Source of the DNA: Adiantum capillus-veneris
Lineage: Eukaryota; Streptophyta; Polypodiopsida; Polypodiales; Pteridaceae
Assembly: GCA_014529385.2 (NCBI GenBank)
Contig: CM043970.1
Coordinates: 63,105,496 to 63,169,495, forward strand
DNA length: 64,000 nt
Direction of reading: 5' to 3'
Of the stretch, positions 1 to 12,159 are shown piece by piece; within the stretch, counting starts at the first letter, position 1; each line of letters starts with the position of its first letter. The notes under the pieces were generated by a model that saw only the letters and a program-made list of their open reading frames with translations, did not search any database and had not been told where the DNA came from. Made by a program: the position numbers and the translations under genes.

Positions 1-35
1 AGTAGATCGAAAGAGAGAGAGGAGAGATTAGAGAT

Positions 36-88
<53 letters not shown>
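36..88. repeat. (GA)n microsatellite
   Basis: Uninterrupted AG dinucleotide run, preceded by a few imperfect GAGATTA units. Simple-sequence DNA with no coding signal. Confidence 0.95.
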
Positions 89-90
<2 letters not shown>

Positions 91-92
91 TT

Positions 93-2870
93 ATCTTTTG
101 CAGATAAAGATAAAAGGAAACAAAGGCGAGTCGACGTCAAAATCAGCGGCAAAGCGAGCATCACGAACATCGCTGATTGGAAATGTCATTGGTTAGTCAA
201 AACTGATACAAATCAACCAAAAATGATTAAATTTATGTTTTTTCAATACATTTCACATTTAAAACATTATAAAAATCATGAGAAAAACTATTATATCAAA
301 ATATTAAAGAACTTAATAATAAAGTTGTTTATGCATTAATTTCACAACAAAATGGAAATTTAATTGGTTAAAAGTTCATTTGCATTTAAATTACATATTG
401 GAAAACAAAATATCTTGCATAGTTTTGCATACTTAGTAGCATGTCTCATGGGAGAACTTGAGAAATTGATATTTGGAAAAATTTAATAGAAATTTACAAG
501 TCTTTGTAATTACATTGATGTTTTGAGTTAAAATGATAAAAAAAATGTAAATGATTTTAGAGTCGTGAGATAAAATGTAGTGATCTGTCAAGTGATTATT
601 ATTTTAGTGAAATTGAATGGTATTATAGTTAAAGTGAATCATAAATTGGCAAATTAAGTAAAGTTTTACTTAGACGATGCTTGATGGGATAAAATATATT
701 TGAAAACGCATTAAGTAGTGTATTTGTGGCTATTTTAAAGCATAAAAAGGATTTGCACGAATGCGTAAGTGGAAAATTAGTATAAATTATATATAGTTGG
801 ACTACGTTAGTAAGACTTGGAAGGATTAGTCATTTTTGTGCGTCCGCCAAAAAGGGGCTAGCCATGGAATCTGCAAGAAGTAAAGAAAAGCTCTATATAT
901 TCAACTTCTTGAATATCTGATGCAGTGTATTGCAAGGGAGAAGAGGCAAGGAGATAAAGAACATAAGTAAAAGATAGAGTGAAGAGTGCAGGAGAAGGTT
1001 TTTCTTTATATAGAGGGGTGAATCAATTTCAAGTGGGAGGAGGAGCAGACCACAAAAACACGGATGGAGCAGGATGAAGAAGAGCAAAGAAGATGGCTAG
1101 TCCTAAATTTCAGATACAAATAGGAGCGTAGCCATGGTTTGTGACCAATATTGGAAGCCACCACGGAGCACTGTTAAAGAGCGGCGCTGATCAGAGAAGT
1201 GAGAAATTTCCTTTGATGCCTCCAAATTTTGTAGTAGAGGATTGAAGACCGACCTGAAGTTGAAGGCATAGTAAGAAGGGGTTTGGTGGGCAGAGACTGG
1301 GAAAGATTAAGGGGAAGCAGAAGAGGGTCTCATGAGCAGAACATCATAGAGAAGTGGATGCAAGAAACAATTTTACAGGGTTGAACAAGGATGAAGCAGA
1401 GGAGGAAAGGATAGATTTAAGAAGACTTGAAGTTCAAGCAACAAATAGGGCCGCCATGGAGAGTTCTCCTTTAATTATTTCCATCGGTCGCTTATCTCCA
1501 ATCAGCCTCGATGAGCGACGAACATTCTCTCTAAATTTTCCTCGCTCTCGCGGTGTCTCTGTTTGATGTAGAGCTTATCAATTTTTTTTTGTTTTCACTT
1601 TCAAAAATAGTGTTAAATATTTTAAGTTATCTTTGAGATCTAAGCGGCCAGTCCCACACAGAGACGAGAATTGAAAAACACCCACTGATTTTCAGGTCGT
1701 TTTCAGTGTGCAAGAGTACTTTATCCAGGGAACTTTTTTGCCTCAAGGGTACTTTATCTGGGTGGCAGATTTGATTGAATATTTTGAGTGAGGGTGTGCT
1801 TCATGTTTTTATTTATATTTGGGGAACTAAAGGGTGTTTGAAGCTGAAGTTTGTTGTTTCTTCCATGTGAAGTTTCTGGGTTGTTGTGGGTAAATGGTTG
1901 ATGATGTTTTTTCCTTATCGTATGTAATTTGTGATGATGGAACTCTAGTAGGAGAGTTAGTGTAGGAGTTTTAGTTTGACATGTGAGAGTATTTGGGACG
2001 TTTTTGAGACGTATGATGGAGTTAAGGGGTGTGTTTGTGTTGAAGAAGATTGAAGAAGGGGTTAGTGAGAAGTGAAGCACTAAAGTTTATTAAGTATGTT
2101 GAATCAGGGAATGTTCTTCATCCTATTTTTTTTGCAGGAGATCACATTTAAAGTGTGGGAGAAATGATAGCCTCCAATTTCATCATAAAAAAGGCTAAAA
2201 GACGTGTGTTTCTTATTACACTGGATAATTTTTACCTTTATTTATTGGCATATATGCCTGTGGGTAACCTTGTTGCTATACAATTTGGTATCCAATATTC
2301 ATTGTAAATGCTCTTGGCTTATTTACCGGGTTCGCACTTGTGAATTCCAAAGCATAAAAACTCTGTCTTGCTTTAAAAAGATCAATCCATAAGCCATGTA
2401 AACACATGAAAGCCTATCCTAAGGTTTCAAAAATTATGTAATCTTTTCAAATTTTGAATAAAGAAAAAGGCAAAGGGAGAGATGTTGTGTGATTTGGGGA
2501 GTTAGAGGAGGTTGTAACCAACTTCTCTTTCTTAGCCCATGCATGACATCTTTCCAAACTCTTTTTGGTTGGCACAACTCTCTTTCTTGCTTCTCTCTGT
2601 GCGAATACTTCCTATCTATGGTACTTCCTATCTATGGAGGGAGAGAGTGAGGATGGCTTTCTTATTTATTTGATGTTTGCCCTAGATTAGGCAAGTTTCT
2701 TTGTGTGTGCATGGCTATGGCCATTCTTGAGAGAAGAGAGAGAAGGTGTGTAATTTGTGTGTGTGTGATTCTTGAGGGCATTTCTTGCAGTTTGTGGCTA
2801 TGGAGCACTCCAATGCATAGAATTTGCATGCTTTGAGCCTGCATCATTGTATTTTGGTGTGCTTGGAAGG
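93..2870. other. Unassigned AT-rich sequence, no supported gene
   Basis: About 2.8 kb with only short open stretches on both strands. The longest plus-strand one (1354-1566, about 70 codons) has no recognisable domain and no convincing splice or promoter context. A minus-strand one (1754-2080) is a shadow of G/T-rich sequence. I see no LTR boundary, RNA gene or retroelement motif. It may be host intergenic DNA or a very old element. Confidence 0.5.
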
Positions 2871-2871
2871 T

Positions 2872-3185
2872 AGTGGTTCACATGCACACCTTACTAAGTA
2901 GCATATACCCTATGCTTAGTAGCTTGCATAACATGCTAGCTAGCATTTTTTGGTAGCATACACACAATGCTTAGTAGCATATAGTCCATGACTGACAGCT
3001 TATGGGATATGCTAGCTAGCGTACACTCCATGTTAACTACCTATTGTTCATGCTTGATAGCATACACACCATGCTAACTAGAATATGGGACATGCTTGGT
3101 AGTGTTCACACCATTCTTGGTAGCATACATTCCATGCTAAATAGCTAGCATAGTGTTCATTCTTGATAGCCTATAGGCAATCTAT
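2872..3185. repeat. Degenerate minisatellite, GCATAC/ATGCTAACTAG family (array A)
   Basis: About 300 bp of diverged short repeats built from TAGCATA(C), ATGCTAGCTAGC and ATGCTAACTAG. The same word family makes the large array at 53780-55790, 50 kb away. Units here are more diverged and irregular, so this is either an older or a smaller relative of that array. Confidence 0.75.
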
Positions 3186-4680
3186 AACCTAATTGCTAGA
3201 AACTCTTGGTCCCATTCTGAGTTGTTGGGGGCATGGATCGTGATCCGTGCTAGAGCACATTTTCCAAATTTTTTTTTCCGAAGTGGTTAGGCATGGTTTT
3301 GGACAGTCTACTGGTAAAATCCTTCTGGATTTGAAGGCTGGGGAACATGGATTGTGATCCGTGTTCCATCACCAATTTAATTGTGATGCGTGTTCCATCA
3401 CCAGATTTAATTGTGATGCTATGGCTTTAAAGCTCTTGGCTTGTTGAGTAATTTGATAAAATATTTTTGAATTTGGAGCACTTTTACTCCCTCTTTTAGC
3501 CTTGGACAATTTGCAAAAATCCCCGCTTGATTTTGATTTTTGTGGTTTGATCAATATATTTGGTATTGGTTGCTCACATAGACTTGTTGAGGGAGATAAG
3601 TGGATCATACCTATCGAATTTGATGAAGAACTCTAGCCCGAGTGCTTGTAGAAAGCAGAAGATCGTCTTGTTCTATAGGTCATCAAAAAGCTAATCTCTC
3701 TCTCTCTCTCCCTCTCTCTCTCTATCTCTCTAACAAAATGCAAATGAGACCTATTTTGCCCTATTTTGGCTATATCTGTCTGACTTACCCACAATCCCAA
3801 GTGCACTCTTACCTTTGCCTTGATTTCTCATGGTATATCACTGGCGGCTCAAACGGCTCATAATTTGGACATTCTATTGTTATTTGCCCTTGAGTCTACG
3901 AATTTGACCTATCGTAAGTTGACCAAAAGTTTGACTTGCACCAAATATCTTAAAACTTGACATCCTTGAAGCTCTTGCTTTTCTAGTTTGGCATTTGATT
4001 TTAGAATTCAATTTTGGCTCTCTTGGGTATTTTTATTTTTTATCTTTATTACCTAAAACTTAAAAAAATTACTAAAATTTATTATTATTTGGCCAAAAAT
4101 TAGCCAAAATTATTTCTCACACTCATATATACATACTCTTGCTCTAGGCATCATGACTGTCAAAATTTTATCAATATAGCTTATTAATATGCATGATAAG
4201 AGGTAAAAACCATATAAAAGGAAAATTAAGCAAAAAACATATTTTATGCACTATACACATGAATTCTCATCATCTTGCAAGAGGTTTCTACTTCCCCCTT
4301 TCCATGTTGAGTCATCCCAGACAAAAGGCTGTGAAATGTGCATAGACAACAACATTATGTCTATGCAAAGCCGTGTAACGTGGTCCTAGTCTCGAGGGGT
4401 TCACTATGTGTAAAACTACTATATCATGTGCGTTCAAGACATGTTTGTAAAACACCTTATCTGTGAATTTTGTTAAGAATATAATGTACCTTTTTCTTTT
4501 AAAATCTGTAATTTTGTTCTAAATTTGAAAAAATAATGCCCTTCTGTATATATATTTCTTTAAGTTTCAAGAACTTTAAATACCCTTCTGTTGAACTCAC
4601 ATGATAGGTTACATTTTTATTAGGTGACCTCCCCGGGGTCTTAGTATGCCAGTGGAAGAAATGCATGGGGCAACACTATG
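3186..4680 (-). mobile_element. Left part of old element E3 (noncoding block), host of the E2 insertion
   Basis: This flank ends in CTATG (4676-4680), the target duplication of E2. The other half of the target lies at 47457-47944 and encodes a decayed W-I-P repeat tail like that of E1, so E2 appears to have landed in a related minus-strand element. The block holds two decayed palindromes (3231-3250 and 3342-3367) with ATCGTGATCC / ATTGTGATCC cores. In layout this matches the palindrome-bearing noncoding block that follows the W-I-P tail in E1 and E2. No LTR of E3 is visible, so the assignment is an inference. Confidence 0.45.
3694..3730. repeat. (CT)n microsatellite
   Basis: CT dinucleotide run with two interruptions, within the E3 flank. 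Confidence 0.9.
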
Positions 4681-5578
4681 TGTGGGACGGGTGTCTAACC
4701 TCACTCCTATCTTATTGCAGACATAGCAAGAAACACAAATATAATTGTCAATCCATGGGACGAACTTGACTCGACTAGTGCATAGAGGCTACAAGAGGTT
4801 GTCAATCTCTTGGAAAACAACAAACAACTTGCATCTAACTCAAGCTACACACAAATGATAGAAATCACCAAAAGCTAATTTCTCATCGACAAATAAATCA
4901 CAACCGTTACAACATCAAACGACATCCAAATGCTACGCAACTTCTAGGACATGTTTATAAGACCTAAGCACACATGCTTATGGTCTCAAATTTCACTTTA
5001 GGTCAAGTGCAAAAATCATGATTATTAACAATAGTGAGTTTTTTACCTAGTCATTTTTGACCCAAAATGTATCTAAATGCTTAGCAATGATGCCCCAATA
5101 CCCCGCCTATACTTAGTTTATGATTTTGAAACTTAAATTCCTACTTATGATGAAATTAAGCCGCGGGTCGACGACGTCAAAAGCTACGGATTACCATGAA
5201 ATGCTTACGTCAATGCGTAGAGCTCTTACCTGTGATTACAACGCCAACAAAAGTCACTGCAATGTGACAACTGGTAAGGGAGTAGGAAGCGCAAGAAGGA
5301 GAGAATTGTGCACTGTTAGCTCACGCTGTGTTTCTGTCATCCAAAAACTTATAAAATTGGCTTTCATACCTTAGCCACTATTTTTGTGGTCAAAACTAAT
5401 CATCTGAGAGCTCTAACTAAAGACAGGTTCATACAATATGGAAGCTTGTAGGCTTGGCTCATCAATTACACTGTTTATTTTAAAAGTAGGAGCTACAACA
5501 TTCCCGATTCATCAAAATAATAAGTCTTTTACAATAAGATCTCCAGAAAATGTTATCTGAGTTAGCTTGCTGCTAACA
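4681..5578 (-). mobile_element. E2-family 3' LTR, duplicated copy
   Basis: Runs on the plus strand from TGTGGGACGG to GCTGCTAACA, so on the element's strand it reads TGTTAGCAGC...CCGTCCCACA. Flanked on the low side by CTATG (4676-4680), the E2 target duplication, and on the high side by a purine-rich minus-strand tract (5579-5592). Near-identical to 25973-26870, more diverged from the E2 5' LTR at 46538-47456. Holds a half-site of the E2 palindrome at 5013-5028. Short open frames inside it are meaningless. Confidence 0.9.
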
Positions 5579-6097
5579 TTTCCCCCCTCCTCGACTCTGT
5601 CGTCCCTTGACACAGCTTCATGGACTGAAGTAGTCTTCAGGTTGACGGCTAGCGAGGAGGTCTTGAAGCGCATGGAGTGCTTTCTCATATCTGAGTCTTG
5701 TTTCTTTGTCAGGAACCTGCAAGAACTGCTTGGTGACTCTGTTTTTAAGCTCAATGACTAAATAGCCAACAAATCTGGATGAAAGGTTGCTTATCATTGG
5801 CCCAAATATCTTCGTTCGCCAAGTGAAGAAACTTGTATAGAATGTTTCTTGAAACGCCAAAATATTGCTAGAGGGCAAAACATGCATCGGGCGTAGAAGC
5901 CGTAAAGGACTTCTTCGGAAGGCTGGCCACTTAGGTCATAACACAGACCCTTATTGCCTTTTACGAAAGACATCCATGGTGCTCCGGCTTGCTCTGGCTC
6001 GTGAAAATCTTGAATACATGTGAGCAGCATTCTGCAAATCGTATACAACAACATGGCACATGAGAGGTCAGGGAGGCTGTTGAAGAAAGTCATGGCA
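5579..6097 (-). pseudogene. 3' end of E2 ORF-X, duplicated fragment
   Basis: Minus-strand frames encode the C-terminal domain of ORF-X, including the words LPDLSC and YDLSGQPS that also occur in E1 ORF-X near 7200-7350. The fragment starts at the point where an E1-family LTR interrupts it (6097) and ends just before the polypurine tract (5579-5592). A frameshift near 5800-5890 separates the last about 90 residues, which end in a charged helical stretch. It duplicates 26871-27387 and cannot be expressed as a whole protein. Confidence 0.8.
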
Positions 6098-6971
6098 TGT
6101 TGGACGGATACGCCGTGACGGACGTCAGCACAGCGAGAACTCACCTAACAAGATTTGTCAGCTAAGGACAAAGCTCGACCCGCAGGCGCCTGAAAGCATA
6201 GCAATGTCTAAGTCACAGTCTTCAAGAGTGCGTAAGAGGAAACTTCCTACAACGCTTTCTAGAGCCGAACACCCATCAAACAATCTCGAAACACCACAAA
6301 ACTTGAAGGAGACCCTACTAACACCAATAGGTCGCTCTCCCTAAGATGTATGAACCAAAACCCCAACCCAAAACACCCGGTGCAAAATCACGTAGGATGT
6401 CTGGCCGAATTTTGTAGGTCCTCGTTTCCAAAATATAAAGTGCCTAATGTGTAGCTCTACTCAATGTGAATGCATGGATATGCTGCAATGAAAAATCAGA
6501 CAACGTATGCTCACCGAATCACCAGATGAAGCTCGTAGATGGAGCTCGCAAAACCGGACCGTATGCGCGCAATGTAGGTATCGGCGTGTAGCTCTCGTCG
6601 GGGGCAACACACTGCACTTCTCCGCACTCGATTCCGACCACCGGTGCACACGTAGCGTCAAGATGAAGCTCACACTCTCTCTCATACACAGTACGCTCAT
6701 CACAGACTTCAAAACTTTTTTGTTAAAAATGACAAAAGGTTTTTCATTAAGGTCAAAAAGTGGTATAAATAGCTTACAATTCTCAAACCCTAAAGTTCCA
6801 AATCAACCATCTACTCAATCTAACTGTCAAAACTGGGATACAATCTGGAAACTTCTGTAAGTCCCAATATTTACGAGGTGAAATGTCGAGTTTTCTCAAT
6901 AAATGAATAATTACAAAAAATGATAATCTATCCAGTAGTCAGTTTTCGTAGGGTGTGTCTAGCTTCTAACA
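6098..6971 (-). mobile_element. E1 3' LTR
   Basis: Plus strand TGTTGGACGG...CTTCTAACA; on the element strand TGTTAGAAGC...CCGTCCAACA, with the standard TG/CA ends. Compared with the solo LTR at 27388-28314 it lacks about 54 bp near 6200. By eye it is closer to that solo LTR than to its own 5' LTR at 25196. A TATA-like stretch lies at about 6756-6772, though it reads better on the plus strand. A half-site of the E1 palindrome is at 6391-6402. Confidence 0.93.
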
Positions 6972-6985
6972 CTCCCCCCCTCCTT
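6972..6985 (-). other. E1 polypurine tract
   Basis: On the minus strand 14 consecutive purines (AAGGAGGGGGGGAG) end directly at the TGTTAG start of the 3' LTR. This is the position and composition expected of the plus-strand DNA primer. Confidence 0.9.
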
Positions 6986-9900
6986 GCTCATGTCATCCCC
7001 AACATGGATATTGAGCTGCTTCTTTATCTTATGGTTTCGCGCATCTTGAGGAACGACTCGTATCTTGCATGTAAATCCAACAGTGTTGGGCCGAATATAT
7101 CAGTGTTGATGGTGAAGAAGCCGATGTAGAATGCTTCTTCAAAGGCCTGGAGGTGATAGGATGGTAGAAACATTATCCTTTGATACAATGCATGTATCCC
7201 CTCCTTGGAAGGCTGACCAGACAAATCATATGCACATCTGTAAGTATCTTGAAAGAAGAAGATACTGTCTGTCACCTGGCCCGGTTTGAACGTCTCGAGA
7301 ACTGCCAAAAGGGTTTTGAAGATCTTCCTCATCATTATGCAAGAAAGGTCAGGAGAGCCAGTGAACAATTTGATGCACCCGTTAGGGTTTTCACCATGTA
7401 TTGAACACTTATTCTCTCGCCTACCTTTAAACCTGGCAGCTTTGTATAATTCATCCAAGTAGGTTGGCTTCTTTGTAGTATCTTCTGGGCCTTCCACGTC
7501 CGTATCCTTGGTAGAGGACAGAAGCTTAGGTTATCTCTGATGATTTTGGGTGCCTCTACCAAATGGATTAGGTACTGTGGATACTTCATCAGCCACGCCT
7601 TTCTCCACCTGGGCTGGGAGTCGACTATCAACTAGGCCCCTTCAGGCTGGGAGATATCTTCATGTAGAGTGGCACTCTCGGCTCTTCTCTAATCCTCTTG
7701 TTGATGGTGGCGGCTTCGTACTTTAGCAAAGGATATGGAAGTGAGGGCTGTAGCCATTCACGCCGGAGGTTTCTGGCGTCGATCTTCTGAATGGTCATGG
7801 ATTAAAAAACCCTCTGCTCCCATTCCAAGGCTTCCTTGGCCATTTCTCTGATTTGTGCCTCTATGGCCTTGCGCAGCTTCTCTTCCTCTTCTTGTGTCAG
7901 ATCTTGTGGCTCTTGAGAAGGTACTACTATGATTTCCTCTTGCATGGGTGTGTCCACAGGATCTGCCACATTCTCTAGGTCTATGCCTTCCATGGCTGCT
8001 GGCCCTGTGCCTGGCTGCTCTTTTGCCTGTTGTCCTCTCAACTCTTCTATCTGCTTTAGGAGTGTCTGTTTCTCTGCTTCAGCTTCTTCTCCCATGTTCA
8101 GGAGGAGGTCGTTCAACTCGGCATTTATCTTCTCCGCCTCCTCGAGCTTTCTCTTGATAATTTCTAGCTCATCTTGCATTGCTTTCTACTCTTCTTCCAT
8201 GCGTTTTTACATAACCACTGACCCTTCCGCCATCATCAACCTTTGCCTTTTCTCTAAAGTCAACTTTTTCTGAAGCTCTTTCATCTGTTCTTCATAGATC
8301 TAGCTTTCTGTAGTGGTGTGAGTCGATCTAGTAGCTCTGACTCTGGTAGGAGATGCCCGTAGCCGCTGGATGGTTTGATCTTTAACTTTAAGCTGGTCCT
8401 TGAGCTCAAGGACCTCATCCTGGATAGCCTCCTGGTCTATTTTTGCATTTTCTTTGGCATTTCACATGGCCTCAACTTCGTTGGACTCCTTAGCAAGTTG
8501 TAGGGTTAGGTTATCCCTTTCCCTCTCTGCATCTGTCAAAGACTTGCTGAGTTGTCTATACTCCTCTTCGGCTCCTTGCAGTCTTTGAACTGCTGCTTGA
8601 TTTTCTCTTTCCATTTCTTGGTATCTTTGCAATGCCTTTTACAGATTTGCTTGCAGCTCTACTTCTCTCTCTATCTGCCTTTGGCTTTGTTTTTGTAAAG
8701 TGTCAACTTCCAGCTTTATCTGCACTTCAGTGGCTTTGAGAGTTGCCATTTCACTTTTTGAGACCATTGACTGTGCTCTTAGCTCGGTTAGCTTTGTCAT
8801 CACCACATCCCAATCAATGGTGGGCGGGTGCAGGTCCATTGTATCAGTGGCCATCTCCTTTAGCTCTACTAACCGTAGGCTTTGAATTTTCTCTTTGGGC
8901 CCCGTGCTTGCCAAGTCGAATGCGACTGTGGCAGCCTCTTCTTTTGTATATCCGGCAGCTAATAGTTCTAGAAATGTGTTTTATGATTCATTTGGCTCTG
9001 GTTGTCCACTTTTAGGCTTAGCCTCTTCCTTTGGTTCTTGCTCCTAGCTTTGTTCTTGCTTGGACTCTTCTTGGTCTTCTGGTTTGTCTTGCTCCTCTTT
9101 GTCTTCTTGTGAAGGGCTACGAGGAGGTGGTGAGGGAAGTGGGCTGGACTCAGGGCTGGCCGGTGGAGTTGTTGGCTTTTTCTTGAAATCTCTGTTCGCC
9201 TTTGTCTTCCTTTCTCTCTCTTGGCCTTCCTGCTCTTCTAGCAGTTTCTGTCGAACTTGCTCCACTTCCTCTTCTGTAAAGGGTACATGTGGGATATTCT
9301 TTGCTGTGGCATCAAGAATCTCAAAATTCTTAATGTAATCATCAAATCTGTCTCTGTGCACCCTTTGGGATGATCCCGACATTGCTGCTAGAGACGGCTT
9401 CCATAGCTCGTCTAAATCTCCTTTGAGGGCTCTTTTTGCCTGAAGCTTTCCATCAGCCTCTCTAGACGTGCCGCTTTCTATGATTTTGTCTCTTTTACTG
9501 GCACTTGGGCAGATTCTTTCTTTCCCTTCTTTAGCTCTGGCTGCTCTTCTTGCACGGTTTCTAACCGGCGTTTCAAACGTGTTGCCACCCTTGGTGCTTT
9601 GGGCTCTTCATCTTCCTTATCTTCCTTGAGCCTCAGCCAATCGTTTTGTGATGGAGGGTCGTGCCATCTTCCCTTGGCGTGCAATGCCCCATAAATCACC
9701 TAGCCCCGGCACGATGTATGTGGGGTTCTTGTTGCCCATCTTCACCAAATTATCATGTACATAAGCTGCATAATTGATGATCTTCGGCTTGCTTTTGTGC
9801 ATTGCCCAGGTGAATGTTGTGGCAATTGCTGCAGGCGGCATCCTGTACTTTTGTGGCCGCTTTGTACACATATGGAAATATTGATTGTACAGCTGACTCA

Positions 9901-10306
9901 TAATTGCCACTTTGGGGTTGGCAATATCTTCAAAGGTATAGTTGGCTTTCTTTTCAGTGTACACCTTTACTTCATCTCTTCTTTTGGTTACACTATCCCC
10001 TTGTTGGAGAGGTCTAGTGCAGCTGCCACTACTCTTTCTGTGATTAGAATCTCAGTGCCTGGCTTGCCCTGCAGATCTATAATCATTGAGTTCCTGCGGT
10101 AGCATTGGTAGCTCTATCGCGTTTCCTTCGGTGTCTTTGAACACGCCTTGGTAAATCTTTAGATCATTGGACTCTAGGAGATCTTCTTGGATCCATGTGC
10201 TTGTTGGCTTTAGAGTTCCTTCTGGTATGACGAAGGGATCTACCTCTTCTAGGTAATCTTTTATGGTCATCCTTTTCTTCTTTGCCGGTGACTTTGCGGC
10301 TGCCAT
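6986..10306 (-). pseudogene. E1 ORF-X: large coiled-coil protein in the env position
   Basis: A decayed reading frame of about 3.3 kb (roughly 1,100 codons) starting at an ATG at 10306. Order: basic N-terminus with AKKKR; a conserved domain (10250-9620) holding MLPQEL, KRPQKYRMPP and TTFTWAM; a charged Pro/Glu/Ser-rich segment (about 9380-9040); a long Glu/Lys/Leu/Gln-rich coiled coil (about 8930-7800); then a conserved C-terminal domain with RWRKAWL, RIRTWKA, HGENPNG, PDLSC and YDLSGQPS (7630-6990). Several stops and frameshifts are present. E2 has the homologous gene at the same place. No signal peptide or membrane segment was seen, so an envelope role is unlikely. I do not recognise the family. 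Confidence 0.75.
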
Positions 10307-10472
10307 AGATCCTGTTGCACTCAGTAGTCCGAAGTTAGCGTTTTTTCCATATCAGCTGAGAAACTGAGTTTTATCTATCCAAATGACTTGAAAATTGAAA
10401 ATAAATCTTAAAAGGAACTTGTGAAACTGTGCATGTGCTCACAGTGCAATTCTGGCCAAAAATTTTCATTAG

Positions 10473-11347
10473 ACATCCTACGCGCAGGATGTATTTTTCA
10501 TCAGATTTGGGTGATATTTGACATGCTGGTGGTCCTTGGCCTGTACAACATGGCTATGTGCTTGGATTTGGATTTGGGCATCAAAAAGTGGATTTTTGGG
10601 CTGATTCAGGCTTTAGGTCAAAAATTGGGTAGAAAGTCCACAACAGGTAGCAAATGATGTCTAAATGGGTTGAAAATTGATATATGGGCTCATTGCACCA
10701 TGGTATTGGCTCCCATGATGTCACTCTTTGCTAAGAGGGTCAAAAATATGCTGGAGACATCCTACACGTAGGATGTCTATTTCATCAAAATGGCTTGGGA
10801 TTTGTTCTGTGGGTAGTTCTTGGCATGTGGAACATGGCCATGCTCTTGGATTTTGATTTTTACAAGAATTGATGTTGGTAAGAGCCTGTGTAGTGTTTTT
10901 GGGCTCAAAAAGTGTATCTTGAAGGTGTTGGGGGTAAAAAATGATTAGAATGGCTTCAAACTTGGTATATGAGCTCTTGAAGATGATAAGAAAAGATGTG
11001 GAATGTAAAAATACCTGTTGTAGGCCAAAAATGTCAAATAGACATCCTACGTGTATGATGTCTACTTCATCAATTTTTGCAGGTAACCACACAGATTGGT
11101 TGGCTACGTGCTCATCAATGTGTTGGTGCAAGTTTCATGTGATTTGGACAAGTTTTGGTAGGTCTATGGCCCATTATTGTCTCTATGCCCTAACTTTGCG
11201 TTTTTTCATGCATATGAGGTCAATGTTGGTCCAAATGTGATGAAACTTGGTGGCTAGCATGTAAAGGCCATTCAAAAAATGTGTGTGATGAGAAATGTTG
11301 GGATCTTTGCCCAGAAATGCCCTTGAGACATCCTACGCATAGGATGT
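10473..11347. repeat. E1 palindrome array, inter-ORF block
   Basis: Four 20-bp palindromes of the type ACATCCTACGCGTAGGATGT at 10473-10492, 10757-10776, 11042-11061 and 11328-11347. Start-to-start spacing is 284, 285 and 286 bp. Sequence between them is a diverged tandem repeat (for example TGGAACATGGCCATG versus TACAACATGGCTATG). The array begins 167 bp upstream of the ORF-X start. Mismatches are mostly C-to-T or G-to-A changes near the central CGCG. Confidence 0.93.
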
Positions 11348-12159
11348 CTCCTGATGATTTTTTCATGGAATCTGTCACTAGTGCCTGCCCTTAGTCCCCC
11401 TGAGTCCCTTTTAAGCCTAATTTCAACAAAAAAGTCAAATGGATAGAAAGTAACTCTCTGTGTGGATTTCAGAGCCTCCAAGCCGTCTTGTGACTTTTGG
11501 AGTGCTTTTCGGCGATGAAATTTCTTGACATTGGTCTCCATAGCTTCCCGATCCCTTGGGGATCCTTGCCGTATGTTTTTTGTCGACTTTGGCTTCACTA
11601 GAGCTCCATTTGGCAATTTGTCGCTCTAGAAGCACCTGTGGTTGTGTTTACAAGTCTTCGATGATTTGTGGTGGTCTACCACCATAGGACTTGGTTGTTG
11701 ATGGTTTAGGCAAGCCGCTCGTGAAGTTTGGTGGCAAACGGACATGCGGTTTGGTCGCGAGAGCTATTTGACACTTTGTGTGTCTGATGCCGTTTCTGAA
11801 GTTTAGTGCCGCTTCGGGTCACCTTTTGGTCATGTGGGCTACATAGACTTGTCGAGCATGTCAATATGCTCCTACCCATGAATTTTGGTAGCATTTGGGC
11901 ACCTTTTCGCCGATTTCCCATTTGGTGGCCTCTTGCGGGATTCTAGGAATTAGGGTTTTTCGTGATGGTTTTCTACTGCCTTTGGACATCCAAGACTGGT
12001 CTCCTATGCTAGGGTAAGTTACCGATGAAGTCTCGTTGCTTTTGGGTTAGCCGTTAGGTGGGCGCTTCTACTTGTAGGTCTCTACTGCCTGCTTTGTGTG
12101 TGAACCCTATGCTAGTTTTCGCGACAAAACAACAAACATGCACGAAAAGCTCAAGCTAG
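11348..12159. other. E1 noncoding block, rest of inter-ORF spacer
   Basis: Continues the spacer between the second-protease reading frame and ORF-X. No further palindrome is visible. The short open frames here (such as 11272-11616 minus) show no domain. Nothing else was recognised. Confidence 0.6.

Larger units (their letters stand above)
4533..6097. repeat. Segmental duplication, copy 1 (partner 25825-27387)
   Basis: The segment matches 25825-27387 end to end with scattered substitutions, roughly 2 percent by eye over the LTR part. It contains 148 bp of E3 flank, the CTATG target site, an E2-type 3' LTR, polypurine tract and the 3' end of E2 ORF-X. It stops exactly where an E1 LTR begins (6098; partner 27388). 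It is not a retrotransposition product, because E2 has only one 5' LTR in the window. Confidence 0.9.

Noticed and set aside
1754-2080. Minus-strand 108-codon Thr/His/Asn-rich frame
   Set aside because: Composition reflects G/T-rich plus-strand sequence; no start context or domain.
5120-5374. Plus-strand open frame repeated at 26412-26666
   Set aside because: Both copies lie inside E2-family LTRs and owe their similarity to the segmental duplication; no protein family and wrong strand.
6507-6860. Plus-strand open frames in E1 LTRs (also 27790-28203)
   Set aside because: Within LTR sequence, antisense to the element, no domain; chance frames.
9060-9338. Plus-strand Ser/Cys/Gly-rich frames in 7929-9338
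   Set aside because: Antisense shadows of the Glu/Lys/Pro-rich ORF-X coding strand.
6986-10306. ORF-X as a retroviral envelope protein
   Set aside because: Position fits, but no signal peptide, membrane span or cysteine-rich ectodomain is visible; coiled-coil and charged segments dominate.
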